Shown one piece after another: positions 24,790 through 36,965 of a stretch of DNA of 64,000 bases (position 1 is the first letter of the stretch; every line of letters starts with the position of its first letter). The position numbers and the translations under genes were made by a program. The stretch spans positions 249,395,827 to 249,459,826 of the forward strand of contig CP136064.1 of the NCBI GenBank assembly GCA_032622095.1, given 5' to 3'. A model generated the notes under the pieces. The model was not told the DNA's origin, searched no databases, and was given only the letters and a program-made list of their open reading frames with translations. This DNA is from Siphonodentalium dalli. Lineage: Eukaryota; Mollusca; Scaphopoda; Gadilida; Siphonodentaliidae.

Positions 24790-25870
24790 TTCTTTTCAAT
24801 TTCTAGCCGCCAATTTAGCTGCGATCTTGGCTGTGAGTATCAATTGCCAAACCCTAATGAATACTTCATGTCACTATTCCATATCAACATGTAATGGTGG
24901 ATAGAAATCGCGAAACAATAACGCCCATCGTAAGAAAGTAAAGAAATGTAGACTTGTTTTCAAATTTCGGTCGCCATTTTGGCCGCCATCTTTGATTTGG
25001 AAAACCATTTCTTGCATGAGATGTAAGGTAATTACTTCACCTCAGTATTTCCAACTCAACTGTACGCATGGATGGAGTTGTCTCGATAATAATGCACAAT
25101 GATGTGAATATGAGGGAATTTCGGTGATTTTTCAAAATCTGTCCGCCATTGTGGGCGCCATTTTGGATTTGGGGGACTTTTATTTGGATATGGTACAAGG
25201 AAAGTTCTTCGCCTAAGTGTTCCCAACTTACAATAGTAAGCAGGTGTGGAGTTGTCGTGACAATAATGCTCACTGATGTTAAAATCAGCGATTTTCGGCG
25301 ATTTTTTATTTCTGGTGGCCATTTTGGCCGCCATCTTGGATTTGGGTAAATATTCCTCAACTCAGGTATAAGAGGAATCCTAGCTCGAGTATCTCCTGCA
25401 AATATATATGCATGGGTGTTGTTATAATAGCAATAACATTCATTGATTCGAAACATAACATCGCGTTATTAACGGAGATTCGGCTTTGACCTATGATACC
25501 GGCATTTGGGAAAACGTGATATCGGACAAAAATATCCCGCAATGAATGCATATTATGGTCCCCATGTGTTCGCCAATGACTCCTCTATATGATAAATGTA
25601 TAACATGACGCAAAAATTCTAACATGGTAACATGTCAGAAAAATAGCATATTTTCACATTTCGGCGGCCATCTTGGCCACCATATTGGATTCTGGTGTCG
25701 GATTTTTGGCTAATTTGTAAGGGTTGTATATTAGCATAACGAATGGAGCAGAAAACAAGACCGCATGTGCTATCATCTTTACTATAATGGCGATCAAAGA
25801 GACCTGGTGCATTAAAAAAAAATGGACGCCATGATGGACGCCATCTTGTCTGGAGTCTCTGCGGCCACTT
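24790..25870. repeat. Subterminal repeats, right arm (mirror)
   Basis: GGCCGCCATCTT and variants recur at about 24817, 24972, 25142, 25317, 25665 and 25830 as the reverse complement of the left-arm series. Differences between arms are few in the outer kilobase, indicating recent origin or gene conversion. Confidence 0.7.
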
Positions 25871-26303
25871 TTTTTTCTTGTTAACAAGTGAAAAAAATTA
25901 GAGGAGACCTTAAGGAAGAAAATTAGTGGGGTGAAGTTAAGTCCTGGGGGGGGGGGGGGTGCAGAGGTCGACCAATATCTCCTGGACTAACTGTCCCACG
26001 ATTGGTGGTCCCTACTGTTACCAAGAGAAAAACACAATACAACAGTCTTGGCATTGGGGAATAAGGAGGTGCAAATTGGTTTTCAGTACTACTCATCAAT
26101 ACACATGGCTAAACAAATGTCGTCTGCTGGTCGGCGCAGTTAATTTGCCTGTAATTGACAGTTTTATTCACCAAACAGGTGAGTACATTGGGAGTGTGTC
26201 ACTACTGTTACCCATAGATACAGGTATGTGAGTTTGTTATTACACAAATGTTTCTCTTCTTAGTTTTGTCCAAGGTGATCCCCATGAGACAACATATACA
26301 TTT

Positions 26304-26508
26304 TGTCGATAGCTCCACCCGTTTCCGAGATCTCGTCTGCGCATGCGCGAAGCGGGCGCCACACGGGCTCGCCAATACGACAACGTCGACCGCCTCGTCA
26401 AACTACACACACGTACCAAGTTTCGTCCAGATCGGTCGAGAATCGTAGATTTGTATAAATGACAGACAAACAGACAGACAGAGGTCTTCAATATATGTAG
26501 ACACGAGA
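26304..26508 (-). mobile_element. Family 1 Helitron unit, 3'-truncated
   Basis: One 122-bp monomer starting abruptly at GTCGATAGCTCC, then the divergent terminal monomer, the GACA microsatellite and the 5' end, which reads TCTCGTGTCTACATATATTG on the minus strand. The hairpin and CTAG end are missing. The next unit's CTAG abuts it. Confidence 0.8.
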
Positions 26509-27191
26509 CTAGCCGATGAGCCCGACGTTGTCCAGGCTATTCAAAAACCAAATTTCATGTCGATAGCTCTACCCAGCCCGACGTTGTCCGGGCTATTCAA
26601 AAACCAAATTTCAAGTCGATAGCTCCAGCCGTTTCCGAGATCTGGTCTGCGCATGCGCGAAGCTGGCGTCGCACGGGCTCGACGACCCGATAAAATTCGT
26701 ATGCGGGGCAAGATACATTCACATACCAAATTTCAAGTCGATAGCTCCACCCGTTTCCGAGATCTCGTCTGCGCATGCGCGAAGCTGGCGTCGCACGGGC
26801 TCGGCGACCCGATAAAATTCGTATCCGGGGCAAGATACATTCACATACCAAATTCCAAATCGATAGCTCCACCCGTTTCCGAGATCTCGTATGCGCATGC
26901 GCGAAGCTGGTGTCGCACGGGCTCGGCGACCCGATAAAATTCGTATCCGGGGCAAGATACATTCACATACCAAATTTCAAATCGATAGCTCCACCGTTTC
27001 CGAGATCTCGTCTGCACATGCGTGAAGCGGGCGCCGCACGGGCTCGCCAATACGACAACGTCCACCGCCTGGTCAAACTACACACACGTACCAAGTTTCG
27101 TCCCGATCAATCGAGAATCGTAGATTTGTATTAATGACAGACAAACATACATACAAACAGACAGACAGAGGTCTTCAAAATATATATGAGA
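26509..27191 (-). mobile_element. Family 1 Helitron unit, 4 monomers, double hairpin
   Basis: Minus strand: 5' TCTCATATATATTTTGAAG, microsatellite, terminal monomer, four 122-bp monomers, inner hairpin, a 56-bp repeat of hairpin and partial monomer, then CATCGGCTAG. The A of +GAG|A and the CTAG of the next unit abut at 27191/27192. Confidence 0.85.
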
Positions 27192-27839
27192 CTAGCCGAT
27201 GAGCCCGACGTTGTCCGGGCTATTCAAAAACCAAATTTCAAGTCGATAGCTCCCCCCGTTTCCGAGATCTGGTATGCGCATGCGCGAAGCTGGCGTCGCA
27301 CGGGCTCGGCGACCCGATAAAATTCGTATCCGGGGCAAGATACATTCACATACCAAATTTCAAGTCGATAGCTCTACCCGTTTCCGAGATCTCGTATGCG
27401 CATGTGCGAAGCTGGCGTCGCACGGGCTCGGCGATCCGATAAAATTCGTATCCGGGGCAAGATACATTCACATACCAAATTTCAAGTCGATAGCTCCACC
27501 CATTTCCGAGATCTCGTCTGCGCATGCGCGACGATGGCGTCGCACGGGCTCGGCGACCCGATCAAATTCGTATCCGGGGCAAGGTACATTCACATAGCAA
27601 ATTTCAAGTCGATAGCTCCACCCGTTTCCGAGATCTCGTCTGCGCATGCGCGAAGCGGGCGCCATACGGGCTCGCCAATACGACAACGTCGACCGCCTCG
27701 TCAAACTACACACACGTACCAAGTTTCGTCCCGATCGGTCGAGAATCGTAGATTTGTATAAATGACAGACAAACAGACAAACAGACAAACAGACAAACAG
27801 ACAAACAGACAGACAGAGGTCTTCAAAATATATACGAGA
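27192..27839 (-). mobile_element. Family 1 Helitron unit, 4 monomers, single hairpin
   Basis: Same anatomy with one 3' hairpin and an expanded GACAAACA microsatellite (about 27760-27815). It abuts the next unit at 27840 without spacer. Confidence 0.85.
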
Positions 27840-28515
27840 CTAGCCGATGAGCCCGACGTTGTCCGGGCTATTCAAAAACAAAATTTCATGTCGATAGCTC
27901 TACCCAGCCCGACGTTGTCCGGGCTATTCAAAAACCAAATTTCAAGTCGATAGCTCCACCCGTTTCCGAGATCTGGTCTGCGCATGCGCGAAGCTGGCGT
28001 CGCACGAGCTCGACGACCCGATAAAATTCGTATCCGGGGCAAGATACATTCACATACCAAATTTCAAGTCGATAGCCCCCCCGTTTCCGAGATCTCGTCT
28101 GCGCATGCGCGAAGCTGGCGTCGCACGGGCTCGGCGACCCGATAAAATTCGTATCCGGGGCAAGATACATTCACATAGCAAATTTCAAGTCGATAGCTCC
28201 ACCCGTTTCCGAGATCTCGTCTGCGCATGCGCGACGCTGGCGTCGCACGGGCTCGGCGACCCGATAAAATTCGTATCCGGGGCAAGGTACATTCACATAG
28301 CAAATTTCAAGTCGATAGCTCCACCCGTTTCCGAGATCTCGTCTGCGCATGCGCGAAGCGGGCGCCACACGGGCTCACCAATACGACAACGTCGACCGCC
28401 TCGTCAAACTACACACACGTACCAAGTTTCGTCCCGATCGGTCGAGAATCGTAGATTTGTATAAATGACAGACAAACAGACAAACAAACAGACAGGGGTC
28501 TTCAATATATGTAAC
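27840..28515 (-). mobile_element. Family 1 Helitron unit, 4 monomers, double hairpin
   Basis: Complete 3' end at 27840. The 5' side stops at TCTTCAATATATGTA and enters spacer DNA without the TCTC terminus, so the 5' end is truncated or diverged. Confidence 0.8.
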
Positions 28516-29141
28516 AGCAGTGACAATCCATTACAGAATTGTTATTGTTGGCAATGAATTGACATATATTTGTCATAACGCCTTCCATTCCATTCTTGTC
28601 TTCCAAACACTCATTTTGGTATATAATCTTTTCTATTATACTTGATTGAGATCCAGTAAACGAAAGTATAGGTGCTCATTCGCAATGATCAAACAGTTTC
28701 CACATACATTCACATAGGGCACATTCTCGTGCCCAACACTAACCCATGTAAACTGTAAAATATATACACACCACTGATCAAGTGGTCCTGCCAATATGCT
28801 ATGATGCTGGTGGTCCTGCTGAATTGCTATCATGCGGGTAGGGCAAACTAATGCCGTTACGAACTAGTAGCGTTATTTTTTCTAAAGTTGTCATGTTCGC
28901 GGTGTTTGACTAATCCGAGCGATTTGAAAAAAAGCCAGTGTATGTATGAAACATTCAAGAACATATATATATTTGATAAATATAATAATGCCTGCGCTGG
29001 TGTTTTTTAAAACGACGTGAATAACCCATCTTTGATTATAGTCAATTTTCAACAACTAATACAATACATTAAAAATATTTCGAAATAAATATATTTTTGA
29101 ATGTTTGATAGGCATAATGGCTTTTCCTGCATATATTCAGA
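28516..29141. other. Spacer between Helitron arrays
   Basis: AT-rich unique DNA, 626 bp, no gene. TAGGGCAAACTAATG near 28838 resembles the TAGGGCAAACTGATG half of the palindromic module at 38640, hinting at an older copy of that module. Confidence 0.5.
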
Positions 29142-29889
29142 CTAGCCGATGAGCCCGACGTTGTCCGGGCTATTCAAAAACCAAATTTCAAGTCGATAGA
29201 TCTACCCGTTTCCTAGATCTGGTCTGCGCATGCGCGAAGTTAGCGTCGCACGGGCTCGGCGACCCGATAAAATTCGTATCCGGGGCAAGATACATTCACA
29301 TACCAAATTTCAAGTCGATAGCCCCCCGTTTCCGAGATCTCGTCTGCGCATGCGCGAAGCTGGCGTCGCACGGGCTCGGCGACCCGATAAAATTCGTATC
29401 CGGGGCAAGATACATTCACATACCAAATTTCAAGTCGATAGCTCTACCCGTTTCCGAGATCTCGTCTGCGCATGCGCGAAGCTGGCGTCGCACGGGCTCG
29501 GCGATCCGATAAAATTCGTATCCGGGGCAAGATACATTCACATACCAAATTTCAAGTCGATAGCTCCACCCGTTTCCGAGATCTCGTCTGCGCATGCGCG
29601 ACGCTGGCGTCGCACGGGCTCGGCGACCCGATAAAATTCGTATCCGGGGCAAGGTACATTCGCATAGCAAATTTCAAGTCGATAGCTCCACCCGTTTCCG
29701 AGATCTCGTCTGCGCATGCGCGAAGCGGGCGCCACACGGGCTCGCCAATACGACAACGTCGACCGCCTCGTCAAACTACACACACGTACCAAGTTTCGTC
29801 CAGATCGATCGAGAATCGTAGATTTGTATAAATGACAGACAAACAGACACACAGACAGACAGAGGTCTTCAATATATGTAGACACGAGA
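29142..29889 (-). mobile_element. Family 1 Helitron unit, 5 monomers
   Basis: First unit of the long uninterrupted array. Its 3' CTAG (29142) borders unique DNA: on the minus strand CTAG is followed by T, as expected for a Helitron insertion. The first monomer is shortened by a few bases. Confidence 0.85.
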
Positions 29890-30573
29890 CTAGCCGATGA
29901 GCCCGACGTTGTCCGGGCTATTCAAAAACCAGATTTCATGTCGATAGCTCTACCCAGCCCGACGTTGTCCGGGCTATTCAAAAACCAAATTTCAAGTCGA
30001 TAGCTCCACCCGTTTCCGAGATCTGGTCTGCGCATGCGCGAAGCTGGCGTCGCACGGGCTCGACGACCCGATAAAATTCGTATGCGGGGCAAGATACATT
30101 CACATACCAAATTTCAAGTCGATAGCTCCACCCGTTTCCGAGATCTCGTCTGCGCATGCGCGAAGCTGGCGTCGCACGGGCTCGGCGACCCGATAAAATT
30201 CGTATCCGGGGCAAGATACATTCACATACCAAATTTCAAATCGATAGCTCCACCCGTTTCCGAGATCTCGTATGCGCATGCGCGAAGCTGGTGTCGCACG
30301 GGCTCGGCGACCCGATAAAATTCGTATCCGGGTCAAGATACATTCACATACCAAATTTCAAATCGATAGCTCCACCCGTTTCCGAGATCTCGTCTGCACA
30401 TGCGTGAAGCGGGCGCCGCACGGGCTCGCCAATACGACAACGTCCACCGCCTGGTCAAACTACACACACGTACCAAGTTTCGTCCCGATCGGTCGAGAAT
30501 CGTAGATTTGTATAAATGACAGACAAACAGACAAACAGACAAACAGACAGAGGTCTTCAAAATATATACGAGA
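29890..30573 (-). mobile_element. Family 1 Helitron unit (type C), double hairpin
   Basis: 684 bp, four monomers. Close to the units at 33210 and 35092, and carries the same GGGTCAAG substitution in its third monomer. Confidence 0.85.
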
Positions 30574-31261
30574 CTAGCCGATGAGCCCGACGTTGTCCGG
30601 GCTATTCAAAAACCAAATTTCATGTCGATAGCTCTACCCAGCCCGACGTTGTCCGGGCTATTAAAAAACCAAATTTCAAGTCGATAGCTCCACCCGTTTC
30701 CGAGATCTGGTCTGCGCATGCGCGAAGCTGGCGTCGCACGGGCTCGACGACCCGATAAAATTCGTATGCGGGGCAAGATACATTCACATAGCAAATTTCA
30801 AGTCGATAGCCCCACCCGTTTCCGAGATCTCGTCTGCGCATGCGCGAAGCTGGCGTCGCACGGGCTCGGCGACCCGATCAAATTCGTATCCGGGGCAAGA
30901 TACATTCACATACCAAATTTCAAATCGATAGCTCCACCCGTTTCCGAGATCTCGTATGCGCATGCGCGAAGCTGGCGTCGCACGGGCTCGGCGACCCGAT
31001 AAAATTCGTATGCGGGGCAAGATACATTCACATACCAAATTTCAAATCGATAGCACTACCCGTTTCCGATATCTCGTCTGCGCATGCGTGAAGCGGGCGC
31101 CGAACGGGCTCGCCAATACGACAACGTCCACCGCCTGGTCAAACTACACACACGTACCAAGTTTCGTCCCGATCAGTCGAGAATCGTAGATTTGTATTAA
31201 TGACAGACAAACATACATACAAACAGACAGACAAACAGAGGTCTTCAAAATATATATGAGA
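30574..31261 (-). mobile_element. Family 1 Helitron unit (type A), double hairpin
   Basis: 688 bp, four monomers. Nearly identical to units at 32012 and 33894, marked by GGGCTATTAAAAAACC at the inner hairpin and CATACATACAAACAG in the microsatellite. Confidence 0.85.
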
Positions 31262-32011
31262 CTAGCCGATGAGCCCGACGTTGTCCGGGCTATTCAAAAA
31301 CCAAATTTCAAGTCGATAGCCCCACCCGTTTCCGAGATCTGGTAATCGAATGCGCGAAGCTGGCGTCGCACTGGCTCGGCGACCCGATAAAATTCGTATC
31401 CGGAGCAAGATACTTTCACATACCAAATTTCAAGTCGATAGCTCCACCCGTTTCCGAGATCTCGTCTGCGCATGCGCGAAGTTGGCGTCGCACGGGCTCG
31501 GCGACCCGATAAAATTCGTTTGCGGGGCAAGATACATTCACATACCAAATTTCAAGTCGATAGCTCCACCCGTTTCCGAGATCTCGTATGCGCATGCGCG
31601 AAGCTGGTGTCGCACGGGCTCGGCGACCCGATAAAATTCGTATCCGGGGCAAGATACATTCACATACCAAATTTCAAATCGATAGCTCCACCCGTTTCCG
31701 AGATCTCGTATGCGCATGCGCGAAGCTGGTGTCGCACGGGCTCGGCGACCCGATAAAATTCGTATCCGGGTCAAGATACATTCACATACCAAATTTCAAA
31801 TCGATAGCTCCACCCGTTTCCGAGATCTCGTCTGCACATGCGTGAAGCGGGCGCCGCACGGGCTCGCCAATACGACAACGTCCACCGCCTGGTCAAACTA
31901 CACACACGTACCAAGTTTCGTCCCGATCGGTCGAGAATCGTAGATTTGTATAAATGACAGACAAACAGACAAACAGACAAACAGACAGAGGTCTTCAAAA
32001 TATATACGAGA
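31262..32011 (-). mobile_element. Family 1 Helitron unit, recombinant of types B and C
   Basis: 750 bp, five monomers. The left part matches the start of the B units (32700, 34582), with the GGTAATCGAATGCGCG and GGAGCAAGATACTTTC variants. From about 31518 (TTCGTTTGCGGGG) it matches the C units (33210, 35092). Confidence 0.8.
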
Positions 32012-32699
32012 CTAGCCGATGAGCCCGACGTTGTCCGGGCTATTCAAAAACCAAATTTCATGTCGATAGCTCTACCCAGCCCGACGTTGTCCGGGCTATT
32101 AAAAAACCAAATTTCAAGTCGATAGCTCCACCCGTTTCCGAGATCTGGTCTGCGCATGCGCGAAGCTGGCGTCGCACGGGCTCGGCGACCCGATCAAATT
32201 CGTATGCGGGGCAAGATACATTCACATAGCAAATTTCAAATCGATAGCTCCACCCGTTTCCGAGATCTCGTATGCGCATGCGCGAAGCTGGCGTCGCACG
32301 GGCTCGGCGACCCGATCAAATTCGTATCCGGGGCAAGATACATTCACATACCAAATTTCAAATCGATAGCTCCACCCGTTTCCGAGATCTCGTATGCGCA
32401 TGCGCGAAGCTGGCGTCGCACGGGCTCGGCGACCCGATAAAATTCGTATGCGGGGCAAGATACATTCACATACCAAATTTCAAATCGATAGCACTACCCG
32501 TTTCCGATATCTCGTCTGCGCATGCGTGAAGCGGGCGCCGAACGGGCTCGCCAATACGACAACGTCCACCGCCTGGTCAAACTACACACACGTACCAAGT
32601 TTCGTCCCGATCAGTCGAGAATCGTAGATTTGTATTAATGACAGACAAACATACATACAAACAGACAGACAAACAGAGGTCTTCAAAATATATATGAGA
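32012..32699 (-). mobile_element. Family 1 unit, type A (higher-order repeat 1)
   Basis: 688 bp, double hairpin, four monomers. First member of the A-B-C higher-order repeat of 1,882 bp. Confidence 0.85.
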
Positions 32700-33209
32700 C
32701 TAGCCGATGAGCCCGACGTTGTCCGGGCTATTCAAAAACCAAATTTCAAGTCGATAGCCCCACCCGTTTCCGAGATCTGGTAATCGAATGCGCGAAGCTG
32801 GCGTCGCACTGGCTCGGCGACCCGATAAAATTCGTATCCGGAGCAAGATACTTTCACATACCAAATTTCAAGTCGATAGCTCCACCCGTTTCCGAGATCT
32901 CGTCTGCGCATGCGCGAAGTTGGCGTCGCACGGGCTCGGCGACCCGATAAAATTCGTATCCGGGGCAAGATACATTCACATACCAAATTTCAAGTCGATA
33001 GCTCCACCCGTTTCCGAGATCTCGTCTGCGCATGCGTGAAGCGGGCGCCACACGGGCTCGCCAATACGACAACATCGACCGCCTCGTCAAACTACACACA
33101 CGTACCAAGTTTCGTCCCGATCGGTCGAGAATCGTAGATTTGTATAAATGACAGACAAACAGACAAACAGACAAACAGACAGACAGAGGTCTTCAAAATA
33201 TATATGAGA
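32700..33209 (-). mobile_element. Family 1 unit, type B (higher-order repeat 1)
   Basis: 510 bp, three monomers, single hairpin. The first monomer has a mutated NRF1-like site (AATCGAATGCGCG). Confidence 0.85.
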
Positions 33210-33893
33210 CTAGCCGATGAGCCCGACGTTGTCCGGGCTATTCAAAAACCAAATTTCATGTCGATAGCTCTACCTAGCCCGACGTTTTCCGGGCTATTCA
33301 AAAAACAAATTTCAAGTCGATAGCTCCACCCGTTTCCGATATCTGGTCTGCGCATGCGCGAAGCTGGCGTCGCACGGACTCGACGACCCGATAAAATTCG
33401 TTTGCGGGGCAAGATACATTCACATACCAAATTTCAAGTCGATAGCTCCACCCGTTTCCGAGATCTCGTATGCGCATGCGCGAAGCTGGTGTCGCACGGG
33501 CTCGGCGACCCGATAAAATTCGTATCCGGGGCAAGATACATTCACATACCAAATTTCAAATCGATAGCTCCACCCGTTTCCGAGATCTCGTATGCGCATG
33601 CGCGAAGCTGGTGTCGCACGGGCTCGGCGACCCGATAAAATTCGTATCCGGGTCAAGATACATTCACATACCAAATTTCAAATCGATAGCTCCACCCGTT
33701 TCCGAGATCTCGTCTGCACATGCGTGAAGCGGGCGCCGCACGGGCTCGCCAATACGACAACGTCCACCGCCTGGTCAAACTACACACACGTACCAAGTTT
33801 CGTCCCGATCGGTCGAGAATCGTAGATTTGTATAAATGACAGACAAACAGACAAACAGACAAACAGACAGAGGTCTTCAAAATATATACGAGA
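33210..33893 (-). mobile_element. Family 1 unit, type C (higher-order repeat 1)
   Basis: 684 bp, four monomers, double hairpin. The inner hairpin is altered to AGCCCGACGTTTTCCGGGCT, which identifies this type. Confidence 0.85.
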
Positions 33894-34581
33894 CTAGCCG
33901 ATGAGCCCGACGTTGTCCGGGCTATTCAAAAACCAAATTTCATGTCGATAGCTCTACCCAGCCCGACGTTGTCCGGGCTATTAAAAAACCAAATTTCAAG
34001 TCGATAGCTCCACCCGTTTCCGAGATCTGGTCTGCGCATGCGCGAAGCTGGCGTCGCACGGGCTCGACGACCCGATAAAATTCGTATGCGGGGCAAGATA
34101 CATTCACATAGCAAATTTCAAGTCGATAGCCCCACCCGTTTCCGAGATCTCGTCTGCGCATGCGCGAAGCTGGCGTCGCACGGGCTCGGCGACCCGATCA
34201 AATTCGTATCCGGGGCAAGATACATTCACATACCAAATTTCAAATCGATAGCTCCACCCGTTTCCGAGATCTCGTATGCGCATGCGCGAAGCTGGCGTCG
34301 CACGGGCTCGGCGACCCGATAAAATTCGTATGCGGGGCAAGATACATTCACATACCAAATTTCAAATCGACAGCACTACCCGTTTCCGATATCTCGTCTG
34401 CGCATGCGTGAAGCGGGCGCCGAACGGGCTCGCCAATACGACAACGTCCACCGCCTGGTCAAACTACACACACGTACCAAGTTTCGTCCCGATCAGTCGA
34501 GAATCGTAGATTTGTATTAATGACAGACAAACATACATACAAACAGACAGACAAACAGAGGTCTTCAAAATATATATGAGA
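33894..34581 (-). mobile_element. Family 1 unit, type A (higher-order repeat 2)
   Basis: Nearly identical to 32012-32699, 1,882 bp away. It differs in the second monomer and by ATCGACAGC for ATCGATAGC in the third. Confidence 0.85.
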
Positions 34582-35091
34582 CTAGCCGATGAGCCCGACG
34601 TTGTCCGGGCTATTCAAAAACCAAATTTCAAGTCGATAGCCCCACCCGTTTCCGAGATCTGGTATGCGAATGCGCGAAGCTGGCGTCGCACTGGCTCGGC
34701 GACCCGATAAAATTCGTATCCGGAGCAAGATACTTTCACATACCAAATTTCAAGTCGATAGCTCCACCCGTTTCCGAGATCTCGTCTGCGCATGCGCGAA
34801 GTTGGCGTCGCACGGGCTCGGCGACCCGATAAAATTCGTATCCGGGGCAAGATACATTCACATACCAAATTTCAAGTCGATAGCTCCACCCGTTTCCGAG
34901 ATCTCGTCTGCGCATGCGTGAAGCGGGCGCCACACGGGCTCGCCAATACGACAACATCGACCGCCTCGTCAAACTACACACACGTACCAAGTTTCGTCCC
35001 GATCGGTCGAGAATCGTAGATTTGTATAAATGACAGACAAACAGACAAACAGACAAACAGACAGACAGAGGTCTTCAAAATATATATGAGA
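34582..35091 (-). mobile_element. Family 1 unit, type B (higher-order repeat 2)
   Basis: Nearly identical to 32700-33209; GGTATGCGAATGCGCG replaces GGTAATCGAATGCGCG. Confidence 0.85.
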
Positions 35092-35775
35092 CTAGCCGAT
35101 GAGCCCGACGTTGTCCGGGCTATTCAAAAACCAAATTTCATGTCGATAGCTCTACCTAGCCCGACGTTTTCCGGGCTATTCAAAAAACAAATTTCAAGTC
35201 GATAGCTCCACCCGTTTCCGATATCTGGTCTGCGCATGCGCGAAGCTGGCGTCGCACGGACTCGACGACCCGATAAAATTCGTTTGCGGGGCAAGATACA
35301 TTCACATACCAAATTTCAAGTCGATAGCTCCATCCGTTTCCGAGATCTCGTATGCGCATGCGCGAAGCTGGTGTCGCACGGGCTCGGCGACCCGATAAAA
35401 TTCGTATCCGGGGCAAGATACATTCACATACCAAATTTCAAATCGATAGCTCCACCCGTTTCCGAGATCTCGTATGCGCATGCGCGAAGCTGGTGTCGCA
35501 CGGGCTCGGCGACCCGATAAAATTCGTATCCGGGTCAAGATACATTCACATACCAAATTTCAAATCGATAGCTCCACCCGTTTCCGAGATCTCGTCTGCA
35601 CATGCGTGAAGCGGGCGCCGCACGGGCTCGCCAATACGACAACGTCCACCGCCTGGTCAAACTACACACACGTACCAAGTTTCGTCCCGATCGGTCGAGA
35701 ATCGTAGATTTGTATAAATGACAGACAAACAGACAAACAGACAAACAGACAGAGGTCTTCAAAATATATACGAGA
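35092..35775 (-). mobile_element. Family 1 unit, type C (higher-order repeat 2)
   Basis: Nearly identical to 33210-33893; CTCCATCCGTTTCC replaces CTCCACCCGTTTCC in the second monomer. Confidence 0.85.
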
Positions 35776-36459
35776 CTAGCCGATGAGCCCGACGTTGTCC
35801 GGGCTATTCAAAAACCAAATTTCATGTCGATAGCTCTACCCAGCCCGACGTTGTCCGGGCTATTAAAAAACCAAATTTCAAGTCGATAGCTCCACCCGTT
35901 TCCGAGATCTGGTCTGCGCATGCGCGAAGCTGGCGTCGCACGGGCTCGACGACCCGATAAAATTCGTATGCGGGGCAAGATACATTCACATAGCAAATTT
36001 CAAGTCGATAGCCCCACCCGTTTCCGAGATCTCGTCTGCGCATGCGCGAAGCTGGCGTCGCACGGGCTCGGCGACCCGATAAAATTCGTATCCGGGGCAA
36101 GATACATTCACATACCAAATTTCAAATCGATAGCTCCACCCGTTTCCGAGATCTCGTATGCGCATGCGCGAAGCTGGCGTCGCACGGGCTCGGCGACCCG
36201 ATAAAATTCGTATCCGGGGCAAGATACATTCACATACCAAATTTCAAATCGATAGCTCCACCCGTTTCCGAGATATCGTCTGCGCATGCGCGAAGCGGGC
36301 GCCGCACGGGCTCGCCAATACGACAACGTCCACCGCCTGGTCAAACTACAAACACGTATCAAGTTTCGTCCCGATCGGTCGAGAATCGTAGATTTGTATA
36401 AATGACTGACAAACAAACATACAGACAGACAAACAGAGGTCTTCAAAATATATATCAGA
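35776..36459 (-). mobile_element. Family 1 unit, type A variant
   Basis: 684 bp, four monomers, double hairpin. The 3' part matches type A. The 5' part (GATATCGTCTGC, AAACACGTATCAAG) matches 62230-62444, so it links this array to the distal array. Confidence 0.85.
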
Positions 36460-36965
36460 CTAGCCGATGAGCCCGACGTTGTCCGGGCTATTCAAAAACC
36501 AAATTTCAAGTCGATAGCTCCACCCGTTTCCGAGATCTCGTCTGCGCATGCGCGAAGCTGGCGTCGCACGGGCTCGGCGACCCGATAAAATTCGCATCCG
36601 GTGCAAGATACATTCACATACCAAATTTCAAGTCGATAGCTCCTCCCGTTTCCGAGATCTCGTCTGAGCATTCGCGAAGCTGGCGTCGCACGGGCTCGGC
36701 GACCCGATAAAATTCGTATCCGGAGCAAGATACATTCACATAGCAAATTTCAAGTCGATAGCTCCACCCGTTTCCAAGATCTCGTCTGCGCATGCGTGAA
36801 GCTGGCGCCGCACGGGCTCGCCAATACGACAACGTCCATCGCCTGGTCAAACTACACACACGTACCAAGTTTCGTCCCGATCAGTCGAGAATCGTAGATT
36901 TGTATTAATGACAGACAAACATACATACAAACAGACAGACAGAGGTCTTCAAAATATATATGAGA
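36460..36965 (-). mobile_element. Family 1 unit, type D
   Basis: 506 bp, three monomers, with TTCGCATCCGGTGCAAG in the first. Paralogue of 62445-62950. Confidence 0.85.

Larger units (their letters stand above)
21031..25990. mobile_element. ~5-kb foldback element
   Basis: The left end TTAGTCCAGGAGATATTGGT is mirrored at 25972-25990. The outer ~1.2 kb of each arm (21031-22230 and 24790-25990) is nearly identical. Homology then continues, more diverged, towards a centre near 23500-23600: ATAACAACGTGTACACCTGG at 22847 mirrors 24308-24330, and a block at 23100-23180 mirrors one at 24000-24060. The ends can be read as TA-GTCCAG...CTGGAC-TA. No transposase is recognised in the interior. Confidence 0.8.

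Noticed and set aside
21583-25456. 139-codon frames in both arms of the 5-kb foldback as transposase
   Set aside because: They run through the subterminal tandem repeats, are mirror copies only because the arms are, and contain no recognisable catalytic motif.
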